This document shows positions 60,972-64,000 of a DNA stretch of 64,000 bases, piece after piece. Source of the DNA: Dasypus novemcinctus. Its lineage: Eukaryota; Chordata; Mammalia; Cingulata; Dasypodidae. The notes under the pieces are model-generated. The model was not told the DNA's origin. It did no database searches and worked only from the letters and a program-made list of their open reading frames with translations. The stretch is from NCBI RefSeq assembly GCF_030445035.2, contig NC_080677.1:28841513-28905512 (forward strand), in the 5' to 3' direction. The position numbers and the translations under genes are program-made. The number at the start of each line of letters is the position of its first letter. The first letter of the stretch is position 1.

Positions 60972-61358
60972 ATGCATGAAAGGACAGCTTTGTTAGATCA
61001 AAGTGCCTGGAGGGGGAGAGGGGAGAATGAGGGGTGACAGGGCTTCCTTAACCTAGGCTCCCAAAAGGGTCAGTAGAAAGTGGAAAAAGAAGTGGGTCCC
61101 AGGCTGTAGCCTTTATTGTGACTAGAGCGTTCCCATGAATGCTGAGGATTGGCAGCTTTAAACTATATGACAAAAAAAAACACAACAAACCACAGGCGGC
61201 AAGGACTGTTTGGAGAAGGCTGAGGACAGTTCTTATCATCCAAGCCATGTGGAGTCAAGGCCTTGCTAGTTAGGGTTACACCCAGGGCAGGGCAGCTGGG
61301 TGGTCACATAAAAGGGGAATTTATGACTAAGCCAGGCATCATGATGAGACACCAAATA
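60972..61358 (-). repeat. Right LTR (probable 5' LTR)
   Basis: Contains minus-strand AATAAA (plus-strand TTTATT near 61110), the GCTGAGGATTGGCAG block near 61140 and ends near ACACCAAATA. Clearly homologous to 57257-57623 but with many substitutions and indels, so the insertion is not recent. Confidence 0.7.
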
Positions 61359-61359
61359 T

Positions 61360-64000
61360 AATTTATTTTATGCCATTTAAAGTTGTGTTCTCATTTTCAT
61401 TATCTTAAGATATTTCCTAATTTCCTTGTGGTTTCTTCTTTGACCGATTGGTTATTTCAGAGTGTATTGTTTAATTTCCACATATTTGGGAGTTTCTGCA
61501 GTCCTCCCTCTGTCATTGCTTTGTGGTCAGAAAATCTTTTCATATTTATTGAAGCTTGTTTTGTGATCTAACATATGGTATATCCTAGAGAATGATTCTT
61601 ATGTAGCTGAGAAGAATGTGTGTTCTGCTGTTGATGGATGAAGTATTCTATATACTTCATATTGGTCTAGCTGGTGTACTGTATTGTTCAAGTCTTCTAT
61701 TTCTTTTTTGATCTTCAGTCTAGATATTCTGTCCATTACTGAATGTGGTATATTAAAGTCTCATACTATTAATGTAGAACCATCTATTTCTCCCTTCAGA
61801 TTTGTCAGTGTTTGTGTCATTTACTTTGGTGTCCTTTTGTTAAATATAGTTATAATCATTATATTGGTTTGATGAATTGACCCTTGTACCAATTTGTCCA
61901 TTTTAGCAGTGTTTGACAAAGTCTGTTTTGTCTAATATTAATATATCTACCCTTACTCTTTTTCATTTTTTTCCATCCTTTCATTTTTAACCTACTTTTA
62001 TATCTGAATTTAAGGTGAGTCTTTTGTAAAGAGCATATAGTTGATTCAAGCTTTTTAAAAAATCAGTTCTGCCAATCTCTGTCTTTTGATTGGAGAGTTT
62101 AGCCTATTTACATTTAAATTACTCATAATGCAGGACTTACTTATGCCATTTTGCTCTTTAATTTTTGTAGGTTTTATACCCTTTTTGTCCTTCAATATTT
62201 CCATTCCTGACTTCTTTTCTATTTAATTTCTTTTGTAATGACCCTTTTAGAATCACTTCTCATTTACATCTGAGTATATTTTTCAGATTTTTTGTGGTGA
62301 CAATTGAGTTTAAATTTAATACTATATCAATAACAATCTCATCTGATTTGATGCGCCAATTAACTTAAGTAGTATACACAAACTATGCTCCTTTATGTTG
62401 TTCTTGTCATATATTACATTCTTACACACTACATTCTTACAGATTCATGTCCAAAACCATGAATTTGTCATTACTTTCATGTATGTATATTTTAGAGACT
62501 GTAAGAAGTCAAAAAATGGAGTTACAAACCAAAAATAGTACTGGCATTTATACTCCTATCGTTACCTATATCACAGATCTTTGTTTCTTCATGTGGCTTC
62601 AGTCAATTGTCTAGCGTCCTTCCCTTTCAATGTACAGAATTGCTTATAGCATTTCTTGTAGGACTGGTCTGTTGGTGATGAACTCCCTCAGTTTTTGTTC
62701 ATTTGGGAATGTCTGAACCTCACCTTCATTTTTGAAAGACAGTTTTACCAGATACAGAATTCTTGGTGGGCATTTTTTTTCCTTTCAGGATTTTAAATAT
62801 GTCATTCCCTTTTCTTCTTATCTCCATGTTTTTTAATGAGAAATTGGCAAATATTCTTTTTTTAATGAATCAATTTTATTGATACATATTAAAAAACATA
62901 AATCCATCCTAAGTTACAGTCAGTGGCATTTGGTATAATCACATAGTTGTGCATTCATCATTTCAATCATTATTAGAGCATTTTCCTTATTCCAATAATA
63001 AAAATAATAAAAAACATAAAAAACCCTCACCATCTCTCAGTCTCTCTGTGCTTCCCCAGCCGTACATAGCTATTATTCTTTTTCCATCTCTCTAGTTTAT
63101 TTGTGTTTATATTTTGTAAAAATGGTCTTATATCTTCAGTGTCTGCCATATTCGTATTTCACATGAGGTTTCACTGTGTTATACAGTCCCATATTACTTT
63201 TTTAGCTTTCCTTCTAGTAATATACATGTCCTTAAAGACTTCCCCTTTCATCCACTTTCATATCCATATAATAGTTCTGCTAGTCACAAACACCAATGAT
63301 GTGCTCTCACCATTTCCATTCATTTCTAAAGATATACAAATGACCTTTTTTTTTCAACCAGTTCTACCAGATTAATCCTCAGCTTTCCATTCTCTACCCT
63401 CATTCTATTTTCTGGTGACCCATATTCTAATTACTAACTCCATGAGTTTACATAATATGTTTAGTTTGTAATAGAGCAATCATACAGTGTCTGTCCTTTT
63501 GTGTCTGGCTTGCGTCACTCAACATATTGTCCTCCAGGTTCATCCATGTTGTCATGTGCTTCACAACTTCGTTTCTTCTTATTTAAAAATTTTTTTTTCT
63601 TGGCTTAATATGTTTTATTTATTTATTTTAATTTTTAAAAAATATTTTTTAGGAGGTAACCAGGGATTTAACCCAGGACCTCACTCAACCACTGAGCTAC
63701 ACCTGCACTGCTTCATTTCTTCTTGCAGATGTATAATGTTCTGTCGTGTATATACACCACAGTTTATCCATTCGTCGGTTGTTGGCCACCTGGGTTGTTT
63801 CCACATTTTGGCAATTGTGAATAATGCCACTATGAACATTGGTGTACAGATGCCTGTTTGTGTCCCTGCTGACTGTATATATCTTGTAGTGGTATCGCTG
63901 GGTCACATGGGAAGTTCTATATTCAACTTCTTTGGAAACTGAAAAACATTCCTCCACAGTGGCTGTAGTAGTCTACTTTCCCAACAGCAGTGAAATAAGT
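61360..64000 (-). mobile_element. Antisense L1 mosaic running off the window
   Basis: 61380-62330 matches mid to 5' ORF2 in antisense. 62330-62800 parallels 53690-54110, so two L1s in this window share an ORF1-side segment. 62860-63580 is another L1 3' end (starting TTTTTTTAATGAATCAATTT), and the ORF2 C-terminus follows up to the window edge. No intact ORF. Confidence 0.7.
63637..63706 (-). mobile_element. Short monomeric tRNA-type SINE in L1, antisense
   Basis: TAGGAGGTAACCAGGGATTT through ACTGAGCTACACCTGCA is an antisense tRNA-like unit. L1 words TTCGTTTCTTCTT and TTCATTTCTTCTT on either side are the probable target duplication. Confidence 0.7.

Larger units (their letters stand above)
57257..61358 (-). 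mobile_element. LTR retroelement with two LTRs, class undetermined
   Basis: Two similar blocks of about 370-390 bp flank 3.35 kb of internal sequence in direct orientation. AATAAA in the right LTR and TATA-like words in both read on the minus strand, so the right LTR is probably the 5' one. The internal region has fragmentary minus-strand frames, the longest at 59370-60110. I see no reverse-transcriptase, protease or integrase motif and could not identify a primer-binding site. It may be a non-autonomous or heavily deleted ERV. Confidence 0.7.

Noticed and set aside
38000-64000. NOD1 coding exons
   Set aside because: I looked for the CARD, the large NACHT exon and leucine-rich-repeat exons and found no matching frame; the sequence is L1, SINE and LTR.

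Overview
This is a stretch of mammalian nuclear DNA. It most likely comes from an armadillo (Xenarthra, Dasypus-like). The clearest evidence is a family of about 420-bp SINEs with a tRNA-like head, a GC-rich body and an A-rich tail, present in more than a dozen copies. They match my memory of armadillo DAS-SINEs. MIR/L2 relics, CpG-island architecture, and LTRs resembling ERVL and ERV1 types fit a placental mammal.

Layout. Positions 1-7.8 kb hold the 3' three-quarters of GGCT (gamma-glutamylcyclotransferase) on the + strand: coding exons 2, 3 and 4 with clean splice sites and the stop codon. Exon 1 lies upstream of the window. Directly downstream (7.9-9.2 kb) is a dead processed copy of NPL (N-acetylneuraminate lyase) lodged in LINE-1 sequence. 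From 9.2 to 17 kb the DNA is almost wholly L1, SINE and LTR sequence, including an ERV-type solo LTR with a perfect 4-bp target duplication. At 17.4-18.1 kb is a strong CpG island ending in a good splice donor. From known human gene order (GGCT followed by NOD1 in the same orientation) it is probably the NOD1 promoter and noncoding first exon. No NOD1 coding exon is recognisable in the remaining 46 kb.

From 18 to 32.8 kb the sequence is mostly unique, with scattered MIR/L2 relics, one young SINE, one ERVL-like LTR and a fragment of an uncharacterised armadillo repeat (called family A here). From 33.2 to 38.0 kb lies a long processed pseudogene of RBM12. It has been invaded in succession by family A, a SINE, and a second SINE inside the first. 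From 38 to 64 kb the window is a repeat desert: a nearly full-length antisense L1, further antisense L1 mosaics, DAS-type SINEs in both orientations, an ERVL-like LTR, and a 4.1-kb element with two LTRs (57.3-61.4 kb).

Only GGCT, and by inference the CpG-island gene, are functional genes here. Most long open frames are antisense strands of SINEs, CpG-island frames or transposon relics. I found no operon, CRISPR array, RNA gene or undescribed enzymatic system. The points of interest are retrocopy and nested-insertion histories, repeat families and probable promoter positions.
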